Source: Helianthus annuus (Eukaryota > Streptophyta > Magnoliopsida > Asterales > Asteraceae). Taken from it: DNA of 64,000 bases. Every line of letters begins with the position of its first letter. The first letter of the stretch is position 1. Below the pieces are notes generated by a model. It searched no databases and had not been told where the DNA came from. It saw only the letters and a program-made list of their open reading frames with translations. Below, one piece after another: positions 62,231 to 64,000 of the stretch. The stretch is taken from the NCBI RefSeq assembly GCF_002127325.2, contig NC_035448.2, forward strand, positions 11,547,408 through 11,611,407, in the 5' to 3' direction. A program made the position numbers and the translations under genes.

Positions 62231-64000
62231 TGTCACGGCCCCCGACCCGGTTTGACCCGTTTCGGGAGCCGCGGGACAGAAAATCCCGTGGTATTTATTT
62301 TTATAGCGGAAGTCTTAACAGGATCGTTTTAAACTTGAAAATTTTGCCCGAGTATTATTTATTTACATTTAGGATAAACCCCGTAAATATCATAATGTCA
62401 TTATTTTACAAACATGTTTATTTATTTTATTTGAGCCACCACTTCAAGCTTGATAGTGCTCCGTAGCACGTGTACTTAATTCAGTAGGTCACCTGAAACA
62501 TGTTGTAAAAAGGTTTTGTCAGCGGGGAAATACTGAGTGAATCATTCATTTTGATGAAAATGACACATAGTTATAAATTACAGCATAAGAGCGATTACTA
62601 TGGCAGTATCTTAATTAATATCTGGTCTTGCCACCCGTGTGACGATGGTCATACCACTATTGGGTCCAGTCACCCAATTAGTGACGTTTTGTCACTGTTA
62701 GGTCTTATTAGCCTAACCCATGTTAGGGCTTATTGCCTAACCGTGAGAAATTAGTAATGTGCACAATACCCCACTAACCAGCGGTTAAGATAACCACGAC
62801 TTAATCCCTGTAATTATAACACTTTGAAAATAATTTGAGGTATTGTAATACTTACTCACAAACTGTGAGAAAACAGTTTAAAAAGAAGAATGACTCACAT
62901 TGCAGATTTAACGGGCAAGGTATAAGCCTACTGATTAGCCTTGATTAAACCTAATTTAACATAATGCACACACACAGGTTAGTAACTAATACAGCAATTA
63001 CGTCAATTCACGAGATTAAACCTTCACAGCGATTAATCAGTGCAATACTCGATAATTCAATCGGATTCACAACGAATAACAGTGCATAGTCCGAATTCGA
63101 ACAGCACTCTAATATTCAAGTCGAAATCACGACGAATAATCAAAGTACAAGCTCAATTGAGCAGCACCTGGACTATCGTTGGATAGTTATAATCGATCGG
63201 ACGTTGAATCGTAATAGCGATCGAGTTATTACCCTGATTGCGGCAGCGTTTCGATAATTGTGTGTGTTATGAACGAATTCTGCTATAACTCAGCGTATAC
63301 AGCGAGTTTTTCTGTCGTTCAAATGCCAAATTTCAAGTCCCAGACTCCTCTATTTATACATGAAATTTGACACCGTCGCGTAGCGCGAGGGGTACCCCCA
63401 TGGGCGTCGCGCTACGCGAGTGGTAACCTATGTTCATAGGGTAGCTACGTGTGTAACTAGGCTTGCTGTGTCGACAGTTCCTTCAATTTTGAATTTGACA
63501 GATAGTTATGAGGATAATCGTAACTAGGGTTTTGCCCCCCCTGAGTTTTAGGGGCCCTGATCCTGATTCTGAAAATTCTGAAAATTTTAGGGTTTGTGTA
63601 GAATCACTTGGGTGTCTTAATTAGGGTTTCCTTAATAGCTAATTACCATCCTAATTATGGATTTTAGTGATAGTTGTTACATCCTCCCCACCTTAAGAAA
63701 AATCTCGTCCTCGAGATTTACTGAAATAGATGAGGGTGCTTTCTCTTCATCTTTGATTCCAGTTCCTAAGTGTACTCTGGTCCTCTCCTGGATTCCTATT
63801 TGACTTTTACTAGCACTAGTCGTTTGTGTTTGAGAAACTTGACTTTTCTATCTTCAATTTGTAGTGGTTTCTCTACAGATTCAGCTTTTTATTTACCTCT
63901 ACATCTTGAAGAGGTACTACCAGGGATTTGTCAGATAAACATTTCTTGAGGTTGGATACATGAAACATATTATGTACTCCAACTAGGTCTTTTGGTAGTT
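62231..64000 (-). mobile_element. Related chromovirus (gypsy-3), 3' end only
   Basis: 3' LTR 62231-63681 (TGTCACGGCCCC to AGTTGTTACA), similar to gypsy-2 but diverged, with the same TATA-proximal inverted repeat near 63372-63420. From 63682 the PPT region and the tail of the polyprotein follow on the minus strand. The coding tail ([20 protein letters not shown]) has a stop and frameshifts, so this copy is older or dead. Confidence 0.82.
63719..64000 (-). pseudogene. gypsy-3 integrase/chromodomain tail, decayed
   Basis: Alignment by eye with 55975-56250 is clear at DNA level. In the gypsy-3 frame a premature stop and a shift appear near 63878, and the final LESEMK...HLF region is out of frame. 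Confidence 0.7.

Larger units (their letters stand above)
52991..64000 (+). mobile_element. Second Tat element (Tat-2), 5' part, interrupted
   Basis: LTR 52991-53742, PBS, then gag from 53847 until gypsy-2 interrupts at 54432. The LTR start TGTTATGGGCC and end TTGACCAAAACA parallel Tat-1. The remainder of Tat-2 must lie beyond the right edge if the insertion is simple; everything from 54432 to 64000 is nested in it. The target sequence left of it is TCCAC (52986-52990). Confidence 0.8.
54432..64000 (-). mobile_element. Chromovirus (gypsy-2), near-intact
   Basis: Minus orientation: the 3' LTR is 54432-55938, the internal region 55939-62073, and the 5' LTR starts at 62074 and is broken at 62230 by gypsy-3. 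It shares the gypsy-1 layout and chromodomain-like tail and adds two reading frames between the PBS and gag. The gag-pol frame has one visible frameshift. The right end and TSD are outside the window. Confidence 0.87.

Overview
This is a plant nuclear genome window. The pieces are those of a large, repeat-rich eudicot genome: SIRE/Maximus-type Ty1/copia, Tekay-type chromovirus and Tat-type Ty3/gypsy retrotransposons, a LINE fragment, a tRNA-type SINE, a Harbinger-like MITE and one F-box/LRR/FBD gene with GT-AG introns. The general style resembles Asteraceae, but that is an impression and not proven from the sequence. No rRNA or tRNA gene, CRISPR array or bacterial operon is present.

Layout. 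1-5678: 3' half of a SIRE-type copia element (plus strand; pol, long 3' noncoding region, 3' LTR). 5679-11633: the only non-LTR island. It holds a dead LINE fragment, a three-exon F-box/FBD gene on the minus strand (7276-8698), promoter-side tandem repeats, a SINE with target-site duplications, and an 831-bp MITE filled by a 15-bp minisatellite. 11634-30206: a Tekay-like chromovirus (minus strand, called gypsy-1) with TSD AAAAC and a badly broken pol. A young, pol-less SIRE-type element (12765-19909, plus strand, TSD GTTAG) sits inside its left LTR. 30207-30621: short flank. 30622-52990: a decayed copia element (minus strand), split by a plus-strand, coding-free Tekay-derived element (31051-51351, called LARD). 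That element is itself split by a Tat element (36345-47035, called Tat-1). From 52991 to the right edge: a second Tat element (Tat-2) split by a chromovirus (gypsy-2, minus strand), whose right LTR is in turn interrupted at 62231 by a related chromovirus (gypsy-3, minus strand).

How the parts relate. LTR ends, PBS and PPT fix most boundaries to the base, and segment lengths agree after the nested insertions are subtracted (gypsy-1 left LTR 2756 bp against right LTR 2824 bp, explained by one internal deletion). The LARD has no gene of its own but carries the same type of PBS, PPT-proximal motif and folded leader repeats as gypsy-1, so it may be mobilised in trans by such an element. The pol-less SIRE-type element keeps a protease scar and a 3' noncoding block shared with the SIRE-type element at the left edge, which suggests an autonomous and non-autonomous pair of the same lineage.

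Most unusual signals: (1) five stem-loops after the PBS of the LARD and three in gypsy-1, with what look like compensatory changes; (2) an in-frame UAG between gag-pro and pol of Tat-1 in the exact tobamovirus readthrough context; (3) a four-exon antisense gene inside Tat-1 whose splice phases all agree; (4) two extra leader reading frames upstream of gag in gypsy-2; (5) a 417-bp duplication of flanking DNA at the Tat-1 insertion, with a 39-nt truncated LTR.
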